Virus record (IMG/VR): IMGVR_UViG_3300006738_000010
Span: 1-58,437 of that record
Length of the DNA stretch: 58,437 bases
Reading direction: 5' to 3' (one strand)
From: a virus
Below are positions 39,901-46,628 of this stretch, in pieces. How positions within the stretch are numbered: position 1 is the stretch's first letter; the number at the start of each line of letters is the position of its first letter. The notes below the pieces were generated by a model. The model was given only the letters and a program-made list of their open reading frames with translations, made no database searches and was not told where the DNA came from. Position numbers and translations under genes: made by a program.

Positions 39901-42900
39901 ATACAATTCCAGAGTATTACTGTAACAGATGATGCGGGGCAAACACACAAGATAGAGGGTGGTAGTCCGCTGGGGACTATCATACGTGGCTTCCGCACGC
40001 CGGAAAATCGTGGCGTGGAAGGCAACGGACCAGCACTCGCTAACTCTGGAAAGACTCCTAATCTCAAAGTGCAACTACCGAATCCCGATTCCATACCGGG
40101 AAATATCGTAGTGCGCTCAGGATTCGACCCACTGCAAGCCTATCAGAACGAAACTATGGGAACAGGAGGTATGATACACCCAGATTTAGGTGCCGACACA
40201 ATAGGCCATCTTTTCGATAACAGTGTAGTGGGGCCAAGAAAAGGACCGACATACGAAGACCATAATTGGGAGAGAATAGACCCCATAACATTCGATTCTG
40301 AAGTAGGAGCATGGGTAAATAACGAGCCACTACATACGTCCTACGAATTACATGATAGGACTCTATTCTTCCATGTCTGTAAGATGGGACACAGTCACAC
40401 TCATCGTTATCCGACTATTTACAGTCATACTAACGGTGTGGTAAACGATAGTGTATCGGTTACACAAACACTTGGTGCAAATAATTGGAATGCTGAGACT
40501 GGCGTTCTTACAATAGACGGGGCACTGAATACTGAGGTTTTCAATGCAGGATTTGGAACGAAAGAGGCGAAGGACGGAAGAAAGTTCCTCAGAGTGTATA
40601 ATCCCATAACGGATGAAGGAGTTGTTTGCTCATATCTTGCTGAAAATGATACAACCATGGAGATTGTAGGAGATGTTGATTTTACTGCCTTTATGGCGGA
40701 AAACACAACTACTGCTCTGAAAGTTGTTCCATCTTACTATATACCCGGTGGAAGCACGCGTTTCTTTGCGTCAAGACGCTTACGTGACCATGCTGAAGTA
40801 TCTGGAAATTCCCCAGATATGGCCCATACGCGCTATTTTGCCAGTGATACGATAGCATACAATGCATACAGTAAACCAAAGATGACGCCTATGCCATATC
40901 CCAGAATGGGACATCACTTCATCACGCCCACAATGCCTATGCTGCCCGGACACTGGGCTCATCCTGCATATCAGAGTCTGTATAATCGTCATCTTGCTGA
41001 TTACAACATGAGTGTTGGATTCACAGATTCCGCTCGTTTCGACGAACACACCACTGCAATTAACAAGAAATCGGGTATCAACAATTCTATGGTAACGCAA
41101 TATGGCGGAACAGAAAGCACGTCACTGCAAGACAATACTCATCCAATGGATGCTGAAATCAACTTCAGTGGCATAAACGCAGCACCTTCTGGCCCAAGCG
41201 ATATTCATGGTGGAGCATTCACTTTGATGTTTGAAACAGGCTTGAAGTATGACGGTTACGGTGTTTTGGCCTCTGCTGGTTCATTAGCGGGCGCAGTGAA
41301 CAAAGCGGGCGGACATAGCATCGTTCTCGAAGCCGCAGCCAACTACACACTCGCAAAGCACTTCCCCGACCCTGCTGAAGTTGGAGCCTATCAAATCATC
41401 ATACAACCAAATCTGTTCAATAACCAACTTGTTGGTTTCCACAACAACATCACTACAGAACTTACCAGTCAGCAAGTAAACACGGTAATAGGCATCAATG
41501 AGAGCACTGCAAAAGGCGGGCTAACATTAGTTTTGGCAAAAGCCACACAAGCAGATGTGCGTGGTTGTGAGGTATTCATCAACGAAGCCATGCTCGATGT
41601 TAATCCTGATTTCGGTAGTCAATTCACGAATACGCCTCCACTAATGCTTCATAATGCACATGGAATACAGATGACGGAGTCTCCCGCATTTACAAGAAGA
41701 GGGTTTCCTTACTCAACTATGTTCTCAGACTCTTCGCCGGGTCACACATTACACATACCATGGTGGAGTATACTTCACAAGAACGGAGTGCCCGCGTCTA
41801 ACTTCCGAAAACTATCGCAATATGCACCAGATGATTACTTCATGTATTCAAGAAATGGGTTTGGAAGTATAGGCAATCAACAAACTATCAATGGATATAC
41901 CTCAACATACCTCGACATATACTCCAAACTACAACAAATTGTCAGTCTCAATCCAAAATGCATTGTTGAATCCTTCAATACAGGTGGGACAATTACCGTA
42001 GACAATGCAAATCTATTCCCATTAACCTCTCATTACGCTCAGGAGATTGAATACACGGCAAAGAATGGGGATATCTATTCTAAACCGTATACAAAGAGAA
42101 GCGGTAATGATGCTGCAAATGTGAATGTGCCTAATACCATCTATTTGGCTGCTAAATCAGGTGCAGATAATTTCTGGGATAACATATACGATGGTGCAGA
42201 ACTACGATTGTCGCATTCATACAATACATTATCTGCAAGTAAACTACTTACAGATAGAAAGAAGAGTGTATTTGCGAATATACTACCAGATATAGTGAAT
42301 GGTAATCGTGATACATATTCATCTCATATACCAGATGCTTTCTTATGTATGTGGCATCCTAATTTAGGAAGGCCAAATACATATTTTTCAGATAGTCGAA
42401 CTACTTGGGGAAGTGTTGCTGTGGATAAAGCATCATATAATTCAATGCCAGAACACTTTGAGACTATACATTATCATGATTTTACACATGCTATGAGTGC
42501 TGGACCATTTGACTTCCTAATTATGACACCTAACATATCGAAGACAGGAGAAACAGTTGCTGCTACAACTGGCACTGACCACCAAGCAGGAGGAACCGAT
42601 GTAATGTTGAGCGGTTTCTGGCCTTGTGGGAGTCGTGGCGGCCCTCATGTCAGCAAACTTGACCTTTTCAGTTATGCAAGCGCATCTTGGAATGTGCACA
42701 ATCACAGCGATGGAAATCCCAATTTCACTTCCAGCGACCTTCGAGAATGGGTAGATAGCGATGATGACGGCAGTTATTCTGTCTCTTCAGGCATTACAAC
42801 GGCCGCTATGGGGTCTTCTCGAAGAAAACCGTATGGCTACCGTAACGCTATACGTCAAGCCTGTAACAGGCCTACATACGGTCTCAGTCCGACCAGAGCA

Positions 42901-44838
42901 GTCTATGAGGCAAGCCCAACAGGGTCGGGCATTAAAACCCTTGATTATGACGCTGGACCACTGGTTCAGACTGAAACTGCGACATGGACTTATGCAGGCG
43001 GTTCGGGACTTTCCAATGCGACTCATCCTACCACATATGTTGGAATTATGGAAAGACAGACCAATTTCACAGGAATGCTGGCTCAAGACCAAGCGGACTG
43101 GCAAGTGCGTTATAGCGACGGTAGAAGGATGACCAGACCCTTTGGGACTCCTGTGAGAACACTAACCAATAACGCAGGAACTCAAAGAGACTGGTGGGGA
43201 GATGAAGTGGCTATGGACAAAACAAGCCTATCTGAGGCCTCTCAGTATTATCTGGTGGATTGGTGGGGCAACGAGCGCGGAGAGGACGTAAGGCGTGCTC
43301 CAGTGCGTGGATTCGGCATCAGACCGGCATGGGACTGTGGTGACGCTTATGAGAACGACAGAAGGAATAGCAGAAGCCCATATCGGAGAATCTGGAATAA
43401 CGCTAAACCGATTTTCAATATGAAGGGCGTGGCTGACTTATCTAACGGCAATGTGAGCGTGACGACTACGATACCGAGATTTGGTGGCACAAACAACGAT
43501 GTGAATCTACACGCAACTAATACAGGTCATGATTTGGTAGATGTATTTGCGCCAACTCACTCTATGCGTGTAGGAGATATGGGTAATGGTCGCGGTGTGC
43601 GTTATCCAACGCGATTTAATGAGGATGTGCTTACTGAACTTTCGGCTCCTATCCATAAAACGGGTGTAGTCTTGAGTCATAATACTGCTGAACCTCTCTT
43701 CGGAGATGGTTTGCTGAGACCCCGTAACGCTATACTGCAAGCCGATGAAGTCAAGAGGGGGATTAGTGCTAAATTAGCGATAGACAGTAATGGGTTACTG
43801 AAGCCAGAGGCTGTCGCAAGTGATAGAATTGAAGAGTTTGTAGGCGTTTCTCCTCACAAGGATGCAATATCGAGAACAAGTCCCAGAATTGGAATAGACG
43901 CCGAAGTGACTGAAGGAATAGAGCAAAACCACATTGCTATCAATACTGAGGCGCATAGTCTTCATACAGACAGAAATGTAGGTCAGCGGGTCATTCTACA
44001 CGGTGGATTCCAAGTTGGCACTAACACGATAGCCGACGTTGATTATACAGGTGGCGCATTTGGAAGGCAGAATAATGGCTCTCCAGTAAGTGCAGTGCAT
44101 CGCTATTCTCACACTAATGCATTCAGACCCTATGGCGGTTCCTATGTGTTAGATGCAAGTAATTATGCTGGGTTATTTGATGATACGAATTGGGGAGTGG
44201 CTTCATTGACGGGAAGTAATGATACGAGCAATCCATATCAAGATGCAGATGACTACACCTCAAAATCAGTGAGAAACAACGAAAAAGACAAGAATGTAAA
44301 GTTCTTACTTCGACCAATTAGAACCTTAGACTCTAAACATACAGAGGTATATCGCATTCATAATTCAATTGTTACTGGCACTCCTCAATACGACCAGAAT
44401 TACCTTTTTGCATCGTCTGGTGGAAAATATGGTCTCTTTACGTATGAAGTTAGTAATGGAAGAGCAGCCACTGGGAATCTGGCATCTGGAAGAAGCCTAC
44501 CGGACGGCAATGGACCCTACTTGCCAGTATTCGTATTCGACCCCACAGGGGCTTTCACGACACCAACGAGTTTCGGTCCTAAACTACCCGGAACAGAAGT
44601 TTCTGGATTCGACAAGGAGAGTCTAAACTCAACAGTGAGTAGATTAGTCATTTCTGATAATACGCTACAACATCATCGTTCCGATGCTCCAAGAAGGCGG
44701 CAAGAAGAAGATACAGATGACGAAATGAAGCGAATGGACTTCTCTGTTAAGCCAAGATTTAGTCAAGCGTTGCATTCTAAGGGGCACAAAGGGGACATTT
44801 CATTTAGCATCACGGACCATAGTGGGGATGGAGCATGA
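28000..44838 (+). CDS. Giant 5612-aa tail/baseplate protein
   Basis: A single uninterrupted frame of 16.8 kb, about 600 kDa, starting at ATG 28000. Residues about 50-230 look like a LamG/concanavalin-type jelly roll (EAWIMPDCGGTVIEKEGQF; AVKSTAIELYVNGSIVVSKD; VYVGGKGGQFRGVIEAVHLN), a fold often used in glycan binding. A small beta module with a VGD/KDD core recurs near residues 1522-1605, 1882-1930 and 2779-2830. DIDGDGDAD near 2509 looks like a calcium loop. The rest is Asn/His/Ser/Tyr-rich, beta-dominated, and matches nothing I know. It lies between distal tail and hub genes and overlaps the hub start (ATGA). Likely roles are tail-tip, host-recognition or surface degradation; these are inferred. 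Confidence 0.85.
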   Translation: MTVIGRSNHAFFFDGVSDSIIIPEGQFTALGHKTLDGASDVRNILDESPHGHRTLTPSSGKFSNYLVIEAWIMPDCGGTVIEKEGQFKLTVGNVDTPGPAVFEVFLKDGVSTQRFQLSTATKQSTRYEGTVYPSSSYGGIHDSYNRFTGLTYDDATDLNRNHRPLLHVVAAVKSTAIELYVNGSIVVSKDIKDTNFTLAKSNAHVYVGGKGGQFRGVIEAVHLNGGLKNTHITGNTPLPDGSTQLLYRFEEPISPIEGIYNITNIATNGTQVGGQSVTISQITLSDAEATALAKKLTGLSTVSGNYAFTSSPYSNGDYEITQSTSSGTTMRKIPHVPYNILVNPGSINPNTKIPNQTPPERLRLHNINVDTNTCLVSSIHLDFAATPTSGIRGMLHTSRSTDVDNHFVVIGADLLIDSGTGKPYQPPHFSSQIVDRTGQMVIDEGIFESHGFVYSSRMATTTSDPDNPYAVVWPTSLDAAFQIGHSGRHTLNHVDGHEFLRILPRANDEIIDQQIDGSADIIDIMYDDAQKGVDKQISVNSRVDVYREAGNFKINDVVNSSTVTAAFNSYHNTSSPPAGKKKLIAIGGPNFDFTPFMLKGPVPAWKGTFNDETRKFHLRPSKESRVALLHVPQLSSTNVKFAPYVEIHYNAVDLTGASMSGTTQPLLMVEKTVPASDVATGGGSYIYDAIINAIGSGKTLYSPGGYIDIAAIAELSLNSLAMPHSMIGDVSEGYSADDELDDSLTPYRFTDGVGAVNFTPRADADSIQNSPPKVIVESVSSTGTHESVFNRIALNKVEQKVNLTDKGLYSRVEPHTTADSPSAGEFDTATASSSTPIHEVFDIIDNIEIVDSPTSDTRIIIQPSDRRRTNQLTNVKSLVSTSDDANTASLMYLMSRARVRSIEETEGEGQNFTTIRCIGLSEAATSRSINEIGRGSPDSHIVKEIEPNSPVVTVTLGGPGQGAMDTKPTNQPSILAHEPYSSRRAFAAMAHKLVANFSNGADVLHVKAINNESADMQSWGTYGFPRYGRVYLADGSSGKYDSKNGTTFTFSLGALGSGDFVSSSGVEYTSMARLLNATGFLKGETSGTPTLEGIFTVYNEPDFGEQSRIENGSTVNDRMFQSMSDVSHDYQLGTQYASTRALAEIPFFSHQFFDSGVGPDNGFKIHIDATHTAHTWNPSPVGRRLKDVMPADREAQSAYSHALANREYINSTFITKWDASNKRLYVNDINVFPDATTSTGTYRGVTTAYRYRKVWLGNGEWAWYSGVNTGDKYLTIVDAEYGHTSNFLDGLDVGTPVFAGGIGFDDTLSPLASDEFTPSSDFEGRSEYYYDAASVKTQGGNVDYGLRQYASAVEFKAGPESNPHAAHMETKRATTTVLSATEYSLGTLLKAIVITVPDEDFSKFPSLGYDEMQNMPIGTGTLRYSVQYDDGTNVFDYQYHGHLKKLPLSPTVDIPENGLVLVYLQTTPLYPASLNGKKITLAKKCRDVISSNMTTALTTTSQMHPLWSELNDNLMIDTNIVITAQAANSSAPYTIEITNQTGKNVNDLHGLNVKKDDILYYKTTANVIHKIGTVTKVTEALANDKQTITLSAATPIIPANAKLAVRIGDYEDKDAILNAKWLNPYAPGGLRNGDTVWANMSYNNPHAVEGLFAKSRGVLNEAQVWKEFNGGKGDLDTTNPRDSIPLENFLIGNTCLETARNYVQHVNRTVEENYKALGLTAAQAPTVAYVDPYLAEDGHARVLLYDTAHDREFVAFQDIHMQVQSSAQAAEIGWPKEVVEDGGTSRSRLDKITATYNGSGPSPWTTQIDVANGFLSQNPYIRGTQQSKFIESAYAHDLANRHTLDLLESSTYRDSPIASGVLINKPLNPTYYSAGYTGAMVVDGVDATTVYSVGDTLFSSVGAIAGLITAISPTSITVGGGIAVQLANNQNLQSNVNLTLPDDGRKIAGARLYGKAHGHHVHTGYSFGGTVSGLSVDNSVTSRTNDSVALYKVADGYHSFTRIPVDSFDTFTNELVRLRNGTTNCSFRDPSTFFDTPDGTRVIPAFLCLKGIRSTTLDLSSHEESRLQHLPQWKDMDFVRRLTIDCGEVAQKDGVVNTEAAAQEIVRLINQHAALNARYTDGSAHDPAPFWHTDNNDRGTHMGYIRAHIGREVQDLNGDTGYTVVIHSTVPGATGRNFCTWLDNSTGQHPYQPQFLIGHGGRWRNFWALPEEGEGENMHPAPLPLNKHGRPFAPITTLQQYITAEESGEEVRSVAEFEEDSVLRAVSDTVSGKNHNTINNESFSLKGSSSTLVKGLRVGSRATSRINFGGLVASGVPGWAPDAGIWGFGKIGDTKFNKRYGSSSVTSYSSHVPTVDKLSDAIGSGQLYGFRLKDNVGSESGLRFVYRKMGDSFANENTTLPSTIEEEVCVFFDDRDVAQGGFTVGNHMHGTGDATGRMDFGVLSIESSSWKGARWRGVHAPSIAAYVGTAVSGTKMTITFPAPFDAAFSDDKLGYLGFPRENALIQISDIDGDGDADVGLTLSYTRRDGNVFYGITGLPSWTDTNYLITPVLNWTTLVTDELMAAVTAAAINAGREVNTEDGHIFDCTEMYAADGRTFGEWGVSENAVRIRAYNTQKPVIPLNEAFSATLHRDFGIQAAHLEFGEVKKVTRPTGTADWDFDTGSNYATSRAVTDALIDDSRGIDCGYIPYTLLQIRSFARGPHANTATPNLVDSKNTPVNINEWRENLKGIRYTRSSGDHILPHIDTPHSVLNMGWTAIPTTPNLVTDYAAGYPIGWTDAIAIDTGNSANIAVGDIVATNNGKVVGEVTVVNGTASFTIGGGTQTSLPDGSIINKRLTGSAGGVGWLTSATLGAAMFHFMIPAGNDSGNIPSFGEKKKVWLNEKDSLFAESKRGATSSTVLSWDIENAEGNITRDAPYWNNLLSLSNNRDFDGLRSIGSVFSEPVVYFRGGKSSSDHSVPLYFGGGFSGVTLDVNDGTNNDYSTFYTHPYANGPTGVAGIQNANEISTSFAMMDCNAMFAFFPGAALCNQHRGSINPPAFNRDNILSPDLGRGGSLYASTGEIKAKPVPLVLRFTHPTARYEDHVDGVDIDNKTTYIIFGPGQAFPFTQEVADAASGHNTLEPFSGRIIYTGNSWASVPSLGGSNNKFPNSIVNDQGKYRPHSKSYYNATAGFHWKAMVNWETPAGYCWKNSANSGSAGLFQRPEHGRMYGQLLNDDSIHNAEDFEQVHPKMHVPLIGYGITMGADTVFHMDGGFHAGGSWLDNQFTFNPVHPKKNTRITGGNSSSTWTRDNQIHPTAFRVAGPLMATIQDYIGSSTDFSIGNTKNEYILIDGTRCQNGEELATVVGAAINAFPGAGALKSMGGTHMPSMGNAMRQDRYGWVDLGTVGSYNHSTYPQYVESAVNASQTLLEQIPASGWLRVNTDDDSEGDSVDPGWAVYHSRDVIASGGDWKVRFHLAPNAIRGQTVFEYDTTWANHKASNANSNPTTLSGNLYVWSKAGIMQFNNEDVSARDHMTQVHFSGIVDAIDRTRPVGVAGWHGERYSYLNSLKISTSVTKNDSTTTATGYAAGLGAYHSMLGFSPYGSAGSVMSTYGTVPVVAPMRHSPESTPTINGAGDNLDTYITKASLYTNYTLDANGRTPANGQGYFKDTDTTDNSNQWAKPTNYEISTTLPKELSLTQGLYSNAFLVVSYNSESSLIAKFDRDAITATGDWLHVKGEGTDPIHYAGTTLWDERFHGQDRFIAPANAGPNVEALIVDNTTVPTIANALADNSSDAPFNGDVGTYFHGAVSDDLNLKNATPGRAKTGDLLFDLDYSVGSVLLESEDAERNVSDNHQDMDGTGYSYTASGNYPNEYWMGDVNAYDMYKNSAAKNFSVEHIVWKRMDGGNLSLPTINARGLGAVPWMTRVKNNTAYTTGEKLYGNVRFTFETTNSAMLPVLQAQELAHPELMRKHPYKMGNVLTIPNEEIQFQSITVTDDAGQTHKIEGGSPLGTIIRGFRTPENRGVEGNGPALANSGKTPNLKVQLPNPDSIPGNIVVRSGFDPLQAYQNETMGTGGMIHPDLGADTIGHLFDNSVVGPRKGPTYEDHNWERIDPITFDSEVGAWVNNEPLHTSYELHDRTLFFHVCKMGHSHTHRYPTIYSHTNGVVNDSVSVTQTLGANNWNAETGVLTIDGALNTEVFNAGFGTKEAKDGRKFLRVYNPITDEGVVCSYLAENDTTMEIVGDVDFTAFMAENTTTALKVVPSYYIPGGSTRFFASRRLRDHAEVSGNSPDMAHTRYFASDTIAYNAYSKPKMTPMPYPRMGHHFITPTMPMLPGHWAHPAYQSLYNRHLADYNMSVGFTDSARFDEHTTAINKKSGINNSMVTQYGGTESTSLQDNTHPMDAEINFSGINAAPSGPSDIHGGAFTLMFETGLKYDGYGVLASAGSLAGAVNKAGGHSIVLEAAANYTLAKHFPDPAEVGAYQIIIQPNLFNNQLVGFHNNITTELTSQQVNTVIGINESTAKGGLTLVLAKATQADVRGCEVFINEAMLDVNPDFGSQFTNTPPLMLHNAHGIQMTESPAFTRRGFPYSTMFSDSSPGHTLHIPWWSILHKNGVPASNFRKLSQYAPDDYFMYSRNGFGSIGNQQTINGYTSTYLDIYSKLQQIVSLNPKCIVESFNTGGTITVDNANLFPLTSHYAQEIEYTAKNGDIYSKPYTKRSGNDAANVNVPNTIYLAAKSGADNFWDNIYDGAELRLSHSYNTLSASKLLTDRKKSVFANILPDIVNGNRDTYSSHIPDAFLCMWHPNLGRPNTYFSDSRTTWGSVAVDKASYNSMPEHFETIHYHDFTHAMSAGPFDFLIMTPNISKTGETVAATTGTDHQAGGTDVMLSGFWPCGSRGGPHVSKLDLFSYASASWNVHNHSDGNPNFTSSDLREWVDSDDDGSYSVSSGITTAAMGSSRRKPYGYRNAIRQACNRPTYGLSPTRAVYEASPTGSGIKTLDYDAGPLVQTETATWTYAGGSGLSNATHPTTYVGIMERQTNFTGMLAQDQADWQVRYSDGRRMTRPFGTPVRTLTNNAGTQRDWWGDEVAMDKTSLSEASQYYLVDWWGNERGEDVRRAPVRGFGIRPAWDCGDAYENDRRNSRSPYRRIWNNAKPIFNMKGVADLSNGNVSVTTTIPRFGGTNNDVNLHATNTGHDLVDVFAPTHSMRVGDMGNGRGVRYPTRFNEDVLTELSAPIHKTGVVLSHNTAEPLFGDGLLRPRNAILQADEVKRGISAKLAIDSNGLLKPEAVASDRIEEFVGVSPHKDAISRTSPRIGIDAEVTEGIEQNHIAINTEAHSLHTDRNVGQRVILHGGFQVGTNTIADVDYTGGAFGRQNNGSPVSAVHRYSHTNAFRPYGGSYVLDASNYAGLFDDTNWGVASLTGSNDTSNPYQDADDYTSKSVRNNEKDKNVKFLLRPIRTLDSKHTEVYRIHNSIVTGTPQYDQNYLFASSGGKYGLFTYEVSNGRAATGNLASGRSLPDGNGPYLPVFVFDPTGAFTTPTSFGPKLPGTEVSGFDKESLNSTVSRLVISDNTLQHHRSDAPRRRQEEDTDDEMKRMDFSVKPRFSQALHSKGHKGDISFSITDHSGDGA

Positions 44839-46280
44839 CGCTAATACAATCTTCCGTTGGTCGTTTCGATACCACTCTTACTTCAGTAATGAACGATGTT
44901 AGACAGCCCGTATTCGTAGATAACGCAGTTCATTATGCTAAGATTCAGCCTCAAAGTAGCAATAAGAGCAAAATTACAATTGAGACAAGGAATGCTCAGA
45001 ACTACGATTTAGCGACAGAAAAGACCTACACATTTGTAGAATCAGAATCTGGTATGCATATCACTCATAACGAAACAGATGGGCATTCATTGAAAGGCAC
45101 TATCTGGACAGGAAAAGGGAAAGACACGCCTACATCTCTGATGTATGGTGTGAATAAGCCGTCGAATAGAATCATAGGAGGTAGTAATGAAAGTACGACT
45201 TCTGGAGTAAGGGTGAATGTAAGGAACCTGAAAGGTAACACATTGAAGGATTTAGGATTCAATGAAGAAACACTGCGCTTTGGTCAAATTATAGATGTGG
45301 GGTTGAGAACAACGGATTTGGCAATGAAACTGGGTAATTCTATCACTGGCACCGTCACTGCTGTGACGATAGGCGATTCGCCTACAATAGCGAACTTGGG
45401 TAAAAATAGAAGAAAGGTAAGCAATACGTATCTTGCTGCAGATTTCAATGGTGTTAATCTGCTATCTGCATTGAGATTCATCTCTCGTCATGATAACAGG
45501 ATTTCGATATTCAATCGCTATGGCGCGCTACAATACGTGCCATTCAACTTTTCAAACGGAATTAAACAACTAAACCCGCAATTTAGAAGTGGAAGTGAAG
45601 ATAAGAGTCCAGTGGAAAATACAGAGAATCGAATTACTGTTCAAGGCGAGGCCATTGCTCTGAATGAGAAATTGATACTCACTATGGACGATGGCGCAAG
45701 ACAGCAGGGTAAGTTCGATACGGACATTCTCGAAAACACCACACCAATATACGATGCGTCGATAAGCAGTGTGCAGAGTGCAAAGAAGGTCGCAAGACAG
45801 ATATTGAAGGCAAACTCAATTATGAGAGGGGCTATTGTAACAAATGGACATCCAGATGCTTGGGATTTGAGACCGGGTAGTGTAGTTGAATACGGCAACA
45901 ATATGTATGTAGTAATGGAATCAAAGCATAAGTTGAGCGATAGGATGAGTGATTTCACATTCTTAACATTAGATACTGGCATAGAGGGCGTATTGCAGAG
46001 TATCACGAAAGGCAGCATCTCAAGAGGCTCAATTGAGAATCCAGATAAGAGTAGTCAGATTGTGGATGAGAATCTTTCCTTCTTTGATTCATTGGATGTT
46101 TTCATAACGCCGATAATCACATTAAGACAAGTGTCGTCTTCTGGCCTCATAATTGGAAAAAATGCAAATAGAAGAGGGGTTGGAGGCGCAAACACCATCA
46201 ATGATGGCATTACAACATATACCATCAAGCCTACAGGCTTGAACAAGAGTGCCGTAGTAATCATGCGAGGTGAAAGTTAA
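44835..46280 (+). CDS. Tail hub / baseplate hub protein
   Basis: A 481-residue protein whose ATG overlaps the giant gene's stop. Beta-rich N-terminal 150 residues are followed by a helix and segment AADFNGVNLLSALRFISRHDNRISIFNRYG, which resembles the region between the barrel domains of gp27/GpD-like hub proteins. RPGSVVEYGNNMYVVMESKHKLSDRMSDFTFLTL near 370-402 fits the usual closing barrel, where a position-dependent coordinate system ends in hub families. Such proteins form the trimeric base on which the spike or fibres sit. The assignment is by pattern and order, since it is followed by small baseplate and fibre genes. Confidence 0.7.
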   Translation: MTLIQSSVGRFDTTLTSVMNDVRQPVFVDNAVHYAKIQPQSSNKSKITIETRNAQNYDLATEKTYTFVESESGMHITHNETDGHSLKGTIWTGKGKDTPTSLMYGVNKPSNRIIGGSNESTTSGVRVNVRNLKGNTLKDLGFNEETLRFGQIIDVGLRTTDLAMKLGNSITGTVTAVTIGDSPTIANLGKNRRKVSNTYLAADFNGVNLLSALRFISRHDNRISIFNRYGALQYVPFNFSNGIKQLNPQFRSGSEDKSPVENTENRITVQGEAIALNEKLILTMDDGARQQGKFDTDILENTTPIYDASISSVQSAKKVARQILKANSIMRGAIVTNGHPDAWDLRPGSVVEYGNNMYVVMESKHKLSDRMSDFTFLTLDTGIEGVLQSITKGSISRGSIENPDKSSQIVDENLSFFDSLDVFITPIITLRQVSSSGLIIGKNANRRGVGGANTINDGITTYTIKPTGLNKSAVVIMRGES

Positions 46281-46624
46281 TGCCAGCGAACGACCATTTG
46301 AAGAGATTGATGATTGATACGATTGCATCGAACATCAATGAGATGGTAATAGGATTCGATGGTACTCCGGCAACATCCAGTGATGGCTCTGCAGGTCGTC
46401 CTGCCGTTACCATCATTCCAACGGTAAAAGTGATTGATAATGCGACGCTTCTTGTCGAAGGAACACTCAGCACAGCCGATACATTCGATGAGACTTTGAA
46501 GGAAGTCTATGTCCAGTTACGCGGAGCGAGCGGTTTCACACCCATCACAAGGCATGTTTTCAGGCCAATAGTGAAAAGTGCAAATAACGAAATGAAGATT
46601 CAATTAGTAGTAGAGGTGAAGTGA
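46280..46624 (+). CDS. Small baseplate/fibre-associated protein
   Basis: A 114-residue protein that begins at a TAATG overlap with the hub gene. An N-terminal helix (DHLKRLMIDTIASNINEMVI) is followed by beta strands (AVTIIPTVKVIDNATLLVEG; EVYVQLRGASGFTPITRHVF; KIQLVVEVK). The composition suits a fibre-attachment or baseplate component. There is no recognised family. It is four bases from the first fibre gene. Confidence 0.6.
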   Translation: MPANDHLKRLMIDTIASNINEMVIGFDGTPATSSDGSAGRPAVTIIPTVKVIDNATLLVEGTLSTADTFDETLKEVYVQLRGASGFTPITRHVFRPIVKSANNEMKIQLVVEVK

Positions 46625-46628
46625 GTAA

